Assembly: GCF_037975245.1 (NCBI RefSeq)
Contig: NC_092566.1
Location: 8,784,001-8,848,000, forward strand
Length of the DNA stretch: 64,000 nt
Direction of reading: 5' to 3'
Source of the DNA: Apostichopus japonicus
Taxonomy: Eukaryota > Echinodermata > Holothuroidea > Aspidochirotida > Stichopodidae
The translations under genes and the position numbers were made by a program. Shown in pieces: positions 33,361-45,701 of the stretch (its first letter is position 1; each line of letters opens with the position of its first letter). The notes under the pieces were generated by a model. That model saw only the letters and a program-made list of their open reading frames with translations, was not told where the DNA came from and ran no database searches.

Positions 33361-34648
33361 TAGACAATAACAAAAAGGGTCAAGATAGGTTTCTAGTTAA
33401 TTTTTAACTTTCTTTCCATGAAGTGATGAAAGAGAATCTAACGAGGAAACAATGATCCAGTTGTTCACTTCCTGCTGCAAAAGTGCTCAATACATAGAAA
33501 TATAGCAAGTACATCATGTAGTACACCTATACAGTAACTTACAGCATGTCGTTACTCGAGTTTCACGCCCTGCAGTGTTCGGCGATCGTCAGGCAGACAA
33601 CTCTGATGATCGCCACACAGCCGTGAAAAGGGAGTGCCCTACTCGTTAAGCCATAAAGGTTTTCAGAACACTTCCTTTAACAACTCTTTGTATTTTTTTT
33701 ACTTTAGATGTGCTTATGATTATCACCTGAATGTTGTGATAAAACAAATAATGAAAAAAAAAATGAAATGAATGATACCGCACAAAGAGGGTTTGGTATG
33801 ATATTTCATGACACCTTATAAATTCTGCCCCTTTTAACGAATTCAAATTTTAGGAAGGATAACATCTTACTGAGTTTCCGTACTTATGAGGGTCCTTTGA
33901 TGCAAAATGGTACTATATCATTCCATCATTTTAACGACGTATTTATGTATATGACATCAATTGCGAGTGTTAATAAATGAAAGCCATTCGTAAAAAACGT
34001 TTGGAGAGGGGACGGGAGAAGGCATGTTTCCCCATGCTCGAGGTGGCTATCCGCCCTTTCAAACATTTACAATTACATGATAGTGCGTGTCGATATGTAC
34101 ATGCAGGTATCACTAACCAAAATAGAAATACTTTTTCGCTAAATACAACAATCCAGTGCCACAAGACACGAAAATTTGACTAGAAGTATCAATTACCGAG
34201 TCAAAGTTAATTCATTCTTTCCTTACTATGACTAACGAAAAATTCCTGAAGAGAAGCAGATTCAGGCCGTGCTTAAAGCAAGTAGCCTATTCAGTATATT
34301 CATTTAATTTTCTTTTGCCATTTTGCCTACTTTTTTTTTCGTCCCCGAAAAATGCAGTGCAGGGGTTCATACAGCTAAGTTACCAGAACTTCAAATAGAC
34401 GCATAAAGAAAAGATACATGTTTTGTCGATGTGTATATATGGTTTACAGTGTGTCAATTGTGTTGCATTGAGAAGTACTCGTTTGTGCGTGTCGAATAAG
34501 TTAGGATTCGCTCTGGAATATCGGCTAAGACTTGCAACACATCATACGTGTTTTACCTCGTCAAAAAAGTATCAAATTACTATGTGGGCATGAAAATTAG
34601 TACTAAACTGAATACGCTTATGTATAAGAATGTGGAAAGCAGTATCCC
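33361..34648. other. 3' flank of TRIM gene C, no gene
   Basis: 33780-34250 matches the 3' flanks of genes D (46040-46560) and E (55610-56150), for example 'gggtcctttgatgc'. Around 33615-33680 a short stretch recurs inverted at 54935-54995 ('cgttaagccataaa'). No exon seen. Confidence 0.5.
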
Positions 34649-36841
34649 TTATGCCAATCCATATCTGTAAAACTTTCCATTTGTTTTTGATACCATCAAC
34701 AGTTTTTCTGTTGAACCAATCCGTCCTACCGTAAAACATCTGATGCTTGCGTAGATTGGCTTCGTAAAGAGCAATTTCATGTCATTGTTGTAAACAGAAA
34801 GATTATATGTTCCACCCTTCCCAGGCAACACATTACTCCACATAACATAGATGAAACCCTTTCCATCTCTACGGACACACACTGGTCGTTTAGTTGACAC
34901 GGTCGATGAAGATAGCTGGTACAGTTTCCCACCATCTCCCAAACTTACTGCATATATTTTCATGTTACTGTAATCGGATACCATAACTTCCCTACTGTTA
35001 ACGTGTACATCGATTAAATCAGTTACATAATCAAGCCTAAACAAGCTGCAATATTGCAACTGATCATTCAATACATACAAGTTGTTGGTGTACCCGCATC
35101 CAATAATGATGTTATCACTTTTTTCATCCACACTCACGGATCGCATGCTCTGACCGCGTGGCCAGTCGACAATGTCACTCATTTTTTTTCCTTGAAATGA
35201 TCCATTTCGAACATCAAATATACCGATACCATGTGGATCATAAGCAATTACAACTTGATACTGTTTGAAGGCAGCACAATAACTTTCGGGATACTGGAAA
35301 GGACTCTGTGGAGATTTACAGGTAATGAAGCATTGACGCAATACTTTGCCGCTCTGATCGATCACAGTAACGTGGTATGTGTAGCCTTCTGTGGGTCCGG
35401 TCACAACAATGCTTCCACTTTTAGTGCAGGTAATGCCGCTAATGCTCCATCCTTTAGTTTGAATCCCATCAATTTCGACCACGCTCTCTACTTGTTTGGA
35501 AATTGTTACGTTTCCCACTTCTTCGAATTCCTTGAATGTAAGATTAGCCGAGAGAGACTCAGGTAGTGTTTCCATCGCAGAGAATGCTCGCTTCATGTCT
35601 TGAAGAAAAGATGCTCCCGCTGAGAGAATTCCTCCAACATTCTGTGCTATTGTCCAATTATTGTCACTTGAAATTACCCCAGATCCAGTCTGTGTGATGT
35701 TATCACATCTTTTTATTTTCCTCTGTATCTGATCTGAGATTTCATTACCTTTTGTAAGATTTTCTTTCTTCTCAACTTCCAAAGATTTACAGAAATTATT
35801 CCATTTCTCATCTATGGTTTCACTTTTCTTTTGTAAGTTGGACTCTTTGGCATCTTGATCGATCTTGAGGTCCTTCAGTTTAGCATCTGCTTCAAGTTTG
35901 TCTTTTACTTTCATGGCCTCGAAGTCCTTTCTTAGTTTTTCTATTATTTCCTCCATTTCCCGCTTTCTGATCAACAAATTATCTTCAAGTTTGTTCTTGA
36001 TTGCAGTCTCAGCACGTAGACCTTCCTCTTGAATTTTCGCTTTCTCTTTGTCCACCTTTTCCACTTCTTGTTGGTATTGGCTTTTGGTATTTTGCAGTTT
36101 CGTCTCTGCATCAGATAATATCTCTTGCTTCGACTTTTCTATTTCAGCAGATGTTTTACAAAGTTTATTTTTGCAGTCGTGTACCTTCTCAAGTTGCTGT
36201 TTCAATTTTTCACGTTCGGCATTGGCGAAGCTTATGACGTCAAAAATATCGTGGTTTCTGTGTTCACCATACGTACAAGTTACACAAATGGGGAGGTTGG
36301 AACAAGTCTTGCAACACAGTTGCGACAAATTTTCAGCATGGGTCTGACATCTGGGGGCTTCCTTCAGGGAGCTCAGTTTCTCTAGGGATATGTTTTGGGA
36401 ATCAACATCTTTCAGTGTTAGGATATGAGGCCTATGCTCTTCCAAAATCTTACTAGTCACGTGATACGTGTGACAGTTACGGCATAAGAAATCCCGACAC
36501 TTGAAGCAGTAAGCTGTTGGCTTCTCTTGTTGGGAACAGCCGACGCATTGTCGCGATTGATCTTCTTCGAGAGAATTTTGTACCTGAATAAATTCAAGGA
36601 TTTCATTCACGTAAAAATCCTTCTTGAAACCTTCTGCTCCATTTTCTGGGACATCGAACTCGGCTTGACAAAGAGGACAGTTGATAGTTCCATTACCACG
36701 ACCTATAAGTTGTTCGATGCAATGTTTACAGTATCTGTGAAGACAAGCTAATTGTCTTGGATCTTCATACTGCTCAAAACAAATGCAGCATTGACAGAAT
36801 TTTTCGTCAATATTCTTTAAAATCACAGAAGCAGAGGCCAT
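34649..36841 (-). CDS. TRIM E3 ubiquitin ligase C (second subfamily)
   Basis: 730 aa, single coding exon. RING C18, C21, C33, H35, C38, C41, C55, C58. B-box 1 about 99-139 (C99, C102, C112, C115, C120, C123, H127, H139). B-box 2 about 165-197 (C165, H168, C177, C180, C186, C189, H194, H197). The coiled coil runs to about 400 and is rich in EK and Q. A C-terminal propeller-like region (about 455-730) has blades such as VVIAYDPHGIGIFDV and RRDGKGFIYVMW. The frame continues 19 codons upstream to 36898, but that is the poly-T and ATACAG of a 3' splice site; MASAS at 36841 is shared with D and E. It differs from A/B throughout but keeps the same layout, so the two subfamilies share an ancestor. 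Confidence 0.93.
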   Translation of the reverse strand: MASASVILKNIDEKFCQCCICFEQYEDPRQLACLHRYCKHCIEQLIGRGNGTINCPLCQAEFDVPENGAEGFKKDFYVNEILEFIQVQNSLEEDQSRQCVGCSQQEKPTAYCFKCRDFLCRNCHTYHVTSKILEEHRPHILTLKDVDSQNISLEKLSSLKEAPRCQTHAENLSQLCCKTCSNLPICVTCTYGEHRNHDIFDVISFANAEREKLKQQLEKVHDCKNKLCKTSAEIEKSKQEILSDAETKLQNTKSQYQQEVEKVDKEKAKIQEEGLRAETAIKNKLEDNLLIRKREMEEIIEKLRKDFEAMKVKDKLEADAKLKDLKIDQDAKESNLQKKSETIDEKWNNFCKSLEVEKKENLTKGNEISDQIQRKIKRCDNITQTGSGVISSDNNWTIAQNVGGILSAGASFLQDMKRAFSAMETLPESLSANLTFKEFEEVGNVTISKQVESVVEIDGIQTKGWSISGITCTKSGSIVVTGPTEGYTYHVTVIDQSGKVLRQCFITCKSPQSPFQYPESYCAAFKQYQVVIAYDPHGIGIFDVRNGSFQGKKMSDIVDWPRGQSMRSVSVDEKSDNIIIGCGYTNNLYVLNDQLQYCSLFRLDYVTDLIDVHVNSREVMVSDYSNMKIYAVSLGDGGKLYQLSSSTVSTKRPVCVRRDGKGFIYVMWSNVLPGKGGTYNLSVYNNDMKLLFTKPIYASIRCFTVGRIGSTEKLLMVSKTNGKFYRYGLA

Positions 36842-36860
36842 TATCGCTAGCAGGAAACCT
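36842..36860 (-). promoter_or_regulatory. 3' splice acceptor and leader of TRIM gene C
   Basis: A T-run then GGATACAG (AG at 36860-36859) is followed by a 17-nt leader GTTTCCTGCTAGCGATA to the ATG. The same leader precedes gene D and, slightly changed, gene E. Confidence 0.65.
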
Positions 36861-37878
36861 GTATCCAAAAAAAAAAAAAACACAAAAGAAAAACTCAAGA
36901 AAATAGAATAATTTTAATGCATCATAGGCCCGAGAAATGTAGGATCGAGGATACTACGGGCTCAATTTATTTGTTTTTGTTTTAACAACAATTAGTGTAA
37001 TGGACACAGTTGCATATTCAATTAACCATTAACAACACTGAGTTGGTAATAAATGGCTGTAACATGCAAGGGCGGATCCAGCCCGCTATAGGGCATTCTG
37101 TTGGTAGCAGTAGCATAGATATGCCGAGGGGAAGCCACATGCGAAATTTAGGTGTAAACTAATTACGGTTTGTGTTATCATTATTTGCTTTACATGTCAA
37201 AAATGTACCTACTAGGGCACCAAATGAGCTGAGTGGGTGGGCCTTGTAGGGGACTGGGGGACGCGCCCCCCTAGCAATAAAGTCCTTGGTATATATACAG
37301 TACCTCAATGTTTTTAGTTAAAACATTGGGGCACTTTAGAGGCTAACAATGAAACTGAAAGGCTTACATCAAACACAAAGAATAAATAAATATATTTATG
37401 AACCGTAGTTTCACATTAGACTGTTACACTGTTCACCCAGGTTAAATCTGAGGAGCCCTCTACATTTATTGCTATTCTAACAAAACTCGTGAAAACAAAC
37501 GCACGGTCATCGTGAATATACGTGATGAGCAGTTAAAATAAACCTTGAGGTTGCACACTACCGGCTACTAAAATTAGAAGAAATGATATGAACATTTCGC
37601 TAAAACTAACTAATTATCGTGAGCCTACTTTCACTTAGGGCGTGGAATTCTCAGGGGGTAACTTCTCTCTGGGTGCCACCGTATAGTCGAAGATACTTCT
37701 TACGTGCATTAAGAATGAGCATGATACCGTGAAGTTTAGACAGACATAGGATACACACAGATACCATTACGGATGCAGGTGGAGGCTATTATGTAATTGA
37801 AAAACATCGTATGAGTGTGAATCTGTTTTCAAAAGTAGAGGGCATGGAGGGTAAAAGTGGAGGGCCAGGAGGGGTAAA

Positions 37879-37976
37879 GTGAGGCGGTCGATGGTAATTT
37901 ACTGTGTGGAGTGTCAGGAGGGTATAAGTGAGGTGGTCGGTGGTAAATTACTGTGTGAAGTCAATGGTAAAATTTT
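37879..37976. repeat. 49-bp minisatellite, two copies (unit C)
   Basis: Copies begin at 37879 and 37928 with 'gtgaggcggtcgatggtaat'. Unit D has three copies, so copy number changed after duplication. Confidence 0.8.
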
Positions 37977-39131
37977 CAAAAAGTTGTTTAACCGGCGCTT
38001 TCGAAATGTTACCGGCCATGGCAATTGAAACTAATTAAATGTCAGAATTCCTGTTTTTGGCTGGTAAACGGTCAAACTGGTAAACCTGTTTCTACGTTCT
38101 GTTCTATCATAGCTTCATCGTTTACACTTACACATAAACACGCACTCATGCATTGTTCGGAATACGAAAGTCCTTGATAAAGTTCTACGGTGTTCAGAGA
38201 CTGAACGTGAAGAAGAAAATAAGCCGAATTTGTTATAGAAATCTTCATGGGGCGCCAATTAAGTAACCAATTCATGCTTCATCGGGTATACAGCTTTGGA
38301 ATGAATAAGCGAGGGATGATGAAATGACAAATTTATGAGCATTTATCATGAATGGATGGGCGGCAAATTGTGTGTGAGGTTTAAGGGGGGGGGGCAGTCG
38401 ACTGCCCCCAGTTGTGGAAGGTAAGGGATTGGGAATTTCTGAGGATATATTATATCAAAATGTCTGGGAAGTTTCTTTATTTGTCTCACTTTATCCAATA
38501 TTGGCAAGCCTTATGTGGATATTATGTATTTTTTGGTGGGTTTTCAGGGTGCTACCAAGGCATTAGCCAACTGAAATGAAGAGCTCTCTTTCAGCAACTT
38601 GCTTAAAAATTGCTAAATCGGTTGTTTGACGTTTTGTATGGATATATCAAACTTCAAATATGCAACTAGCAATTAGTGACATGACCAGGTTACCAGAGGT
38701 AGCTGTAAAGGGGTGTTTGTACATAATTGTACCATTCTTGGATCACTTCTATTGTAATGAAATTTTCTATGGGCCTAGTCTCCCCCTTCCCCGGTATAGC
38801 ATTGTCAAGATAGAACTTATTTTGTTTTTATTCTGGAGCTGGAGGTATAGAGGGGTGAAGTGGTTTCGGCCTGTGATATTTGACTATCAAAATCCCTAAT
38901 GGTCAAACAGTTTGAAGAAAATTACAAATAAAATGGTTGGCTCACAGTACCCTATCCAGCTTTTCACAATCACTGAAAATAGTATATGATGATGATTATT
39001 GCTATAGTTAAAGAAGTTCATACATAAGGTTTATTTCAATTAACAAATTTAATACTTTTATGGTACAGATATTAATCCCCTCCTAGTACTTTTTAAACTT
39101 CAATATAAGTTCTGTTTCTGACTTATTTCAG

Positions 39132-39356
39132 AATCGAGAGACGGCAAGGTGGCGGTCCTTCCCCACTGGACCCTATCAATGCTTTAAACCGATGGTTCCA
39201 TACACCGTTTGGTGATTACAGGACACCCTTCTCCTCCTTCCACTGCTCCTTCACACCGGTGCCCCATCCGACCTGCCCACCCCCGCCCACCCCGCCCACC
39301 ATCAACTTGAAAACTATTCCCTCAGTCCCTCAATCTGCTTCTCAGGATATGTCAAG
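39132..39356 (+). other. Exon-like block, plus strand (unit C)
   Basis: Preceded by 'tttctgacttatttcag', a good 3' splice site, and followed by CAAG|GTATTG. The 225 bp between stay open in one frame (LDPINALNRWFHTPFGDYR, then proline-rich, then PSVPQSASQDM) with phase-2 ends on both sides. The unit D copy has a 1-bp loss and stops, so it is not maintained there. It may be a captured or dead exon; no domain recognised. Confidence 0.28.
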
Positions 39357-40189
39357 GTATTGCCAAGTGAGACTAGATCTACAATTGAGGGTTTGTTTTA
39401 TGTGGCAGTCATTTTACTTCAATTTAAATGTTGTAGTAAACATATGTAAATGCTGAAAGTAAGTTACTAGGCATGCCCGGAAACACTGTTAACTTCTGTA
39501 GGCAACTAAAATATCATGTATGGTACCAATTGCCAGCCTGACCTAGTAACCAACTTGCCTCGGCCTCGCAAAGAACGTTGTTAAAAGTAGGACATTTCTG
39601 ATTTGTGTGAACACAAATCACAAGAAACGTTGTTCCTGACATAAAAACCAACATTTTCTTGCAAAAGAGTTGTTAATTTCCCTATTTCCTAACCACATCG
39701 ACAAAATATATAGGCACCTTAATCATTAGCAATCAGTTTCTCGATTATCTGTTTTGGGAGTGTTTGACGATTATTTGGAAAAATCAATTAGATCCATTTC
39801 TCCGTTGCGATTTGTATTCGACACCTGTCTTTCAGTGTACATACTCCTCTCGCCTTACCAAGTAATAATCCAGTCATCATGTACCTTTGAATTATTGTGT
39901 TTACAAGCTCGCGTCAAGTACATTCAACACCATCGCATGCCATCATCACCGCATACTAGATTCATTTTGCTGCGGCAACGCTCCAGCAAAAAATCATAGT
40001 TGTGTTCGGACTCAAGTCGTGTTGCTGTGAAAGCGCCATTTTATAACTAAGTGTTGCTTTTCATGTACATATGAGGTACATTGCTATAGTCAATAAAACA
40101 GTGGTGCGATTACTGACCCTATTAAGCTACTGTATAATCTCAGAAGAAGTGTTTTTTACTGGGTAGCTTTCATGACTGGAATAACTCAC

Positions 40190-40350
40190 CTGAGAACGAG
40201 TTTTCGTGTTGCAAAGGATACTGTAAATCGGGTTTCCTCACATCTACTTTACGCACATTTCGCAAATACAACTTTGTGTGTAGGTCTACCTAACGTGTGT
40301 TTCTGTTCGCTAACTACACGTACGCAAGTGTACTATACTTATGTGCTAGG
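40190..40350 (-). promoter_or_regulatory. 5' noncoding exon and promoter-like block of TRIM gene C
   Basis: CTCAG|GTGAGT donor at 40190/40189, and CTTGCGTACGTG near 40316-40327. Strongly similar to the blocks of units A and B although the coding exon belongs to another subfamily. An upstream frame MCVK then stop lies wholly in the exon. Confidence 0.58.
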
Positions 40351-40394
40351 CGAAACCGGTATTTTCCAACAGGATAAAAATAGAATTTTACAGT

Positions 40395-41190
40395 CCACCT
40401 CAAGTTCCATTGACTTACACACTGAACTCGTCACTTTCAATACCCGTTAACGCATAGGCAGAAGTTTTCAACTGGCATATCCATCCTACCAACCACATGA
40501 TAGCTGGGATCGTAGCCTGTCAAGGCACGTACAAATTTCCATATCTTGACCGTTTAAGCTAGAAGAGGAGCAAGTTTAGCAAACTGAAGCCCAACCCTTC
40601 CATCTGCTCCCTAGGAGTGATATCAACATGTAACCAAAGATTTTCTAAAATGGTTTATATCACCTTTGATCCTCCTAATTTTCACACCATCTGTACTTTT
40701 AATTATGCTCTTCTACATTAAGGCAGACAAAACAATGATGGTGACTGATAATATGCTAAAAGAAGCATTGCATTAGGTCATTTAGCTCCTTTTCCGACAA
40801 TTGTTAACTCTATAGATGTACACTACTCTAATTGTGGTGTGGTACCTGAACGGTAGTTAGTGGTTCATGGTTGTTCGGGACTTCAGATACTTCATCCAGC
40901 ATTCACGTTTTCAGGATTATAGTGGCAGCCAGCATGGCATCAAAATGAAGTTCGGAGACATTGACGAATAAGGGACACACGGTACCATATCATATGAGCT
41001 GTTAGCCAAGAACCTTGTTGAAGCTTGTGCTTTGATAGGCTGTGCGGAAGCCAAGAACCTTCAAGAAGTGTTTTAATATATGTTGTTGCTGAATAGGATT
41101 CCTTAAAAAAATTGCTTCAAGCCAAGAAAGTAAAGAACACACAAAATGAGAGGACAAATGTACACCCAGGAAATATTTTAGGCGAGCAGT
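40395..41190. repeat. Interspersed repeat region (unit C)
   Basis: 40395-40830 is a diverged copy of 20330-20830. 40860-41160 is similar to 54210-54510 of unit D ('gttcggagacattgacgaat'). No gene. Confidence 0.5.
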
Positions 41191-41204
41191 AAATTGGAAA
41201 ATTC

Positions 41205-41830
41205 TCATTTTTGGTTTCGATGATAATCGTAACCTATGCATTCATCCAGGCGGAGAATGTGTGTGTGCGTGTGCGTTTGTTTTGCTATCTGACCGAGGAC
41301 TTGAACAAAAGAATTTCAGGTCCTCGGTTGTGATTTCTAAAGAATCACCACGTCCTAGGAAGAATTATATTGTATGGGGTATTGTTAAAGTTAGGGTACG
41401 TGGATTTGAACAATGGAAAATACAATGGGGTCCTCGGTCTGAATGAAACACAAACATGCGTGTGCGTGTGTGGGTGTGTGTGACGCCTCGCCTGTAAACA
41501 CGATATCTCAAGAAGGGAAGTTTGGACGAATCTCATATTTAGTATGTAGTTGGTACACGTTCAGTACAAGATTTAATTGAGGTCAAAGGTCAGTTGGAGT
41601 CACCAGACGCCAAATTGTGGATACTTTGTTTTATAAACTATACAGTATCTCCCACAGACCAGCCTATAAGATAACATGTGCGTTACGCCTCACACGAATA
41701 GGAGGCTATTTGCAATTAGAAATGAGCTAATGAGCATCCTTAGAATCTTAAATTAAAACTGAAAACTCGAACATATTTGCATTGGCTTCAACGTGCCGTT
41801 AGGGAGCCTTACTTTGCGTGCAAAAATGTG
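41205..41830. mobile_element. Tandem-repeat-core element, second copy (one monomer)
   Basis: Starts 'tttggtttcgatgataatcg' and ends 'gccttactttgcgtgc', the same ends as 27394-28113, with only about one core monomer ('cgatatctcaagaaggg'). The TG tract is interrupted by a small insertion at 41291-41439. Confidence 0.55.
41291..41439. mobile_element. Small insertion with 10-bp inverted ends
   Basis: GACCGAGGAC at 41291-41300 and GTCCTCGGTC at 41430-41439, lying inside the TG-rich tract of the tandem-repeat element. About 150 bp, MITE-like. An internal GGTCCTCGG also occurs. Target duplication not clear. Confidence 0.45.
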
Positions 41831-42427
41831 TACTTTGTCGTACATCGCTTCTATTGGACGTTTTCCGTCGTATTTATTTCAGGTTGGATGTAGTTCCGTT
41901 GTGACCAGGCAGCGTTTATGAAACTTAACAGTTCGTCTAGTAAGATGTTTTACAATGACCAATCTCGATGCGAAATAATTGTGTAAAACGGTCTTAGTTT
42001 GGCAGTGAGTTCACGGGCTTTTGTCTGGATCGGCTGTTGATCTCAATTTGTGTAGTCTCTTCCACCAGTTTCAGCATAGCTAGGCCTTTAAAGTAACGTT
42101 CGACTTTCGTCAGGTTTATGATTATGGAACAACTTGAACAAACCTGGCTAGGCCTGTGAGCAATTTTATGTTGTCTAGGCCAGCAACGGTTCGGTACTGA
42201 GAATAGGGTTCGTTAACACAACAACGGGAAGAATTCCAGTCCGAATACTAATACGCTTAAGATGGCAAAACATCTCCTTTAATTCATTTTCCTACTGGCT
42301 ATCAGTCATAATTCGCAAAATATAGAACAATTTTAGGAGTTTTGAGACAAGTTTGCTGTTGTTGCTGCTAGGCTTTTAGAAAGATAGGCCTAGATTCTCT
42401 TACAACCTTTGTGTAATGTTAACAATA
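41831..42427. other. No gene recognised
   Basis: Unassigned sequence between the tandem-repeat element and the start of unit D. Confidence 0.5.
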
Positions 42428-42528
42428 ACATGTGATAGACTTACCATTTTTGAACTGGTGGTCAAAAAGTAATGTGTATGCGTGTACGTGTGTGAGTAAA
42501 AAAGGTGTGTCACGAACTCCTCCTAAAC

Positions 42529-44463
42529 CAGTGGCGGAGAAACAGGGGGGTTGGGGGGTTTTAACCCCCCCACTTTTTGAAGAGGGGGGTTGGCCCACAC
42601 AATCAACCCCCCTAGTTTTTGCTAGTAATGTTCTGTTATAGCCTATGTTATGTGCTCCAAATGGCGTAATAAATCAAATTATTAAATTTGAAATTGTTAA
42701 AGTCATTTCAACCTTTTACCTGGTAGGCTACATCAACAATTAACGACCGAAAACCGAGTTAGAATTGACGACCCACACATTATTTCTAGCCCCTTTCCCC
42801 CACCTTGCGCATTGGAACTTGTAGCTCATAGCGCTAACTTCACCCCACAACAGACATACACAAAATAACGTTTTGTTGCTGTTGAATAGCTATGGAACTG
42901 TATACACTTGCCAACTTCAACGAGGTGAAGGAAGGAAAAGAAAAAGAAGAACGAGAGAAAAGGAGAAAAGGATGGAGTAGAAAATACGGCAAGAAAACGG
43001 GAAGAGAATGAGGAACAGTGACAAAATTATTCGAATTTGTAAAGCAAACAGCAGATATCACATCATATCATTGAGCATGAAAATGGCGTTCCACGATAAA
43101 CAGCCTCCAAACCATGGGCGCAGATCCTGGTGAGGACAGCGGGACGCGTCCCCACCAACTTTTTCAGTAGTGGGGACATGATATACCGTGTCCCCACCAA
43201 TTTGTCTTGACCAATAGCTGCATTTCAAGTTCCCCTGTATTGAACTTTGGCGCAGTTTGATCCAGCATTGTGCAAATGACATGCAGCAGTTCTCATTTTA
43301 TTGTATTTTATCCACAGTTGTTAAATATAGGACGGAAATCGCATTTGCGGCAGTCTATATTTGTTTTCTGGGAGAGGACCCCACACCCATCGTATATACA
43401 AAAGTCTACTTGGATTATTTGTCCCCTGATATTCTTTCTGCAGACGCCCATGTATTTCTCCAAACTAAATTTCTAAGCCATGAGATCTAAAACTTAAGGA
43501 GGTTTAGGAGCATCATTAGGTCTGGGAAGTGTTATTTCCGGCGATCTGGGAGGTATATTTGCCCAAAAAAATCGTGCGCTACGCGCGAACCCATGGTCGC
43601 GCTTCGCATAGATAGTGTCATAGAACAGACACGCGTCCCCACCATTATCCAAGACTGATCTGCGCCCATGCTCAAAACTGTCGATGTGTGTAGTGTTCGG
43701 TTTCGGAAATATCTGGTATATTTTTATTTCCTTCAACGAAATTTTTTAGTAGTCGTCTGAATTTTCGAAAATTCCCTAACCATCATTCTTCATCATACTC
43801 GTGCAATTTTGACCCGTCTGTTAGGGTTTGAAGGAGGTTTTTCTATATCGGTTGTCCATAGATGATATTTTGTGCAACATTATGGGTATGTTTTGAAGTG
43901 AATTTATTCACGAGAATTGTGAATTTTCAAATTCTGAACAGTGGGGCTGACGGATATTGTGGGCCGCGATGAAGAATCACCTACAAAAGCAACAATCCAC
44001 AGGATATGTGATGAAGTCGAACATGATGTGTGACTGGTGACGAAGTTATAGATGAGAAAAAAAGTATTTGGAAAAAACTTGGTTCTCAGGCAAAAGTGTA
44101 CATATGGTTGGTCAGTTTCAAGCCCGAGAAGTGCAATTTCCGGTGATCTGGGGGTACCAAAACCACAAATTTGCTTGTACGCTGCGCGCCAACCAATGGT
44201 GGCGCTCCTCTTAGATAGTAATACGCGCCCCCCCCCCCCCGGGTTAGAAAATCCTGCATACGCCACTGGTTAAATGCAGCTTTTCAAGGCCTGGGCAGTG
44301 CCATTTACTGCAATCTGGGAGGCAATATTTGCCAAAAAATTCTTGTGCACTTCGCGCCAACTTATGGTGGCGCTCCACTTAGATAGTGAGCCAGCAGTTA
44401 TGACTTTTTATTTCATCAATGGCCAGCAACCCCCCCACCTCTGACAAGAAATCTCCGCCACTG
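42529..44463. mobile_element. hAT-like composite element with perfect 8-bp target duplication
   Basis: Left end CAGTGGCGGAGA and right end TCTCCGCCACTG are perfect 12-bp inverted repeats. TCCTAAAC flanks both sides (42521-42528, 44464-44471). It sits inside the satellite-like repeat, which resumes with 'cgtaaggccgattgacttc'. The length is swollen by nested elements: 43113-43670, and a further hAT-like right end at about 44272 whose partner was not found. There is no transposase frame. Confidence 0.88.
43113..43670. mobile_element. Nested hAT-like MITE, CATGGGCGCAGATC ends
   Basis: CATGGGCGCAGATC at 43113 and its inverse ending 43670. Flanks CTCCAAAC (43105-43112) and CTCAAAAC (43671-43678) match 7 of 8. 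Ends resemble those of 142-985, suggesting one family. Confidence 0.82.
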
Positions 44464-44471
44464 TCCTAAAC

Positions 44472-45410
44472 CGTAAGGCCGATTGACTTCAAAACTTTGT
44501 GGGTGTGTACATGTGTGTACAAGAGGCTCTGTGACTTATTACGTAATAGACAATGGAGAAGACAAAGGTCAAAATAACTAAAAACCAGCATTGTGGCCAT
44601 TAAATGTATAGCAGTATGGCCCAATACTGCATACACAAATAGGATATCACAGACTGTTTATCCATAGTGTGGATAATAGCTTAAAAACGCCAAAGCCCAC
44701 GCGATCATAGGAGGTCAAAGGTTAACATTTTTAAACTTGTACGTAAAAGCGTTTTGCAAGCAACTCCTTCCTCGTAAGACCGATGGACTTGGTAGGCCGG
44801 GTATTTGCCTGGGCATGGGTTGTTGCGCCTGTGACAAGGGCGTAGGAACCGGGGGGGCGCTAGCCCCCCCCCAGTGAAAAATGTGGAGGGGCGGAAGTAT
44901 CATTCCGCCCCCCCGGTTCGCAAGTCAGAAAACCCCTTTTTCATTTCCAAATGAGAAAAAAAAATCTCATTTGGAGCACCAAATTGCATCTAAGGCCAGG
45001 TGAAAATACAAAATTAAGTTTACAAAATGGAGTGGGTGTTGAAGTGTGCTATATTGCACCAAATTGCATCTGAGGTAATGCAAAAAATTCCAAAGGGGAG
45101 GGGGACACCCCCTCCCCTTAGACCCCTCCCCCAGGCTGGTCATCAGTCTTCAGCCCCCCCACTCAAAAGTACCTTCCTACGCCACTGGCCTGTGAGACCA
45201 ATAGCGTCGTAGGAACAAAGGTCAAGTAACCAAAAACAGCATTGTAAACCATTACACAAACACTTAAATAACAATGGGACACAATACTTCAAAAATAAGT
45301 AGGTTATCACAGGCTTTATATAATTAACATTTCTAAACGATAGATATCCTTAAAGTTATAGTGAAAAAGGTAATAATTTAAAGTAGGATAAACTCTTATC
45401 ATCTTTGTTT
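44472..45410. repeat. ~300-bp satellite-like repeat (unit D), interrupted
   Basis: Monomer sequence at 44472-44834 and 45196-45410 is continuous once the element at 44835-45187 and one target copy are ignored. Confidence 0.62.
44835..45187. mobile_element. hAT-like MITE with perfect 8-bp target duplication
   Basis: Ends CAAGGGCGTAGGAA and, inverted, CAGTGGCGTAGGAA. GCCTGTGA flanks both sides (44827-44834, 45188-45195). 353 bp, noncoding, with G/C runs just inside each end. Confidence 0.88.
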
Positions 45411-45539
45411 GAAAATAAATCATAGCATTATCAGAGAAACTATATGTTATACCAGAAGAATATTAACATTAATCACTACCAAGTATACTTGCTTGAATCT
45501 AATGAGAAAATGTTTTTTTGGAACTCAGTTGAAATAAAT

Positions 45540-45654
45540 TAGCTCCCAATTATCAAGTTTTAAGTTTCAAGTTTATTTGTACCATCATCATTAATTTATA
45601 TTTTATAACATGATTATTATTAAATTTATATACTTATATATAATAAATGATATG

Positions 45655-45701
<47 letters not shown>

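Larger units (their letters stand above)
36861..40189 (-). other. Putative 5'-leader intron of TRIM gene C
   Basis: Between the acceptor at 36859 and the donor at 40189. It is much longer than in A/B and shared with unit D. It contains a 49-bp minisatellite (37879), a possible degraded hAT-like end near 37068 ('caagggcggatccagc') and an exon-like block on the opposite strand (39132). Confidence 0.45.
31139..42427. repeat. Tandem segmental unit C
   Basis: Starts with the diverged unit start 'gacttaacgggg'. It contains the satellite-like repeat, the conserved block, a TRIM gene of the second subfamily, and the 5' noncoding exon at 40190. After about 40395 it leaves the A/B pattern and holds other repeats before unit D begins. 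Confidence 0.75.

Noticed and set aside
37068-37300. Complete hAT-like element starting CAAGGGCGGATCCAGC
   Set aside because: No matching inverted end or 8-bp duplication was found; only a degraded end is likely.
43930-44272. Second nested hAT-like element within 42529-44463
   Set aside because: A good right end (CAGTGGCGTATGC inverted) ends at 44272, but no left end with a matching duplication was found.
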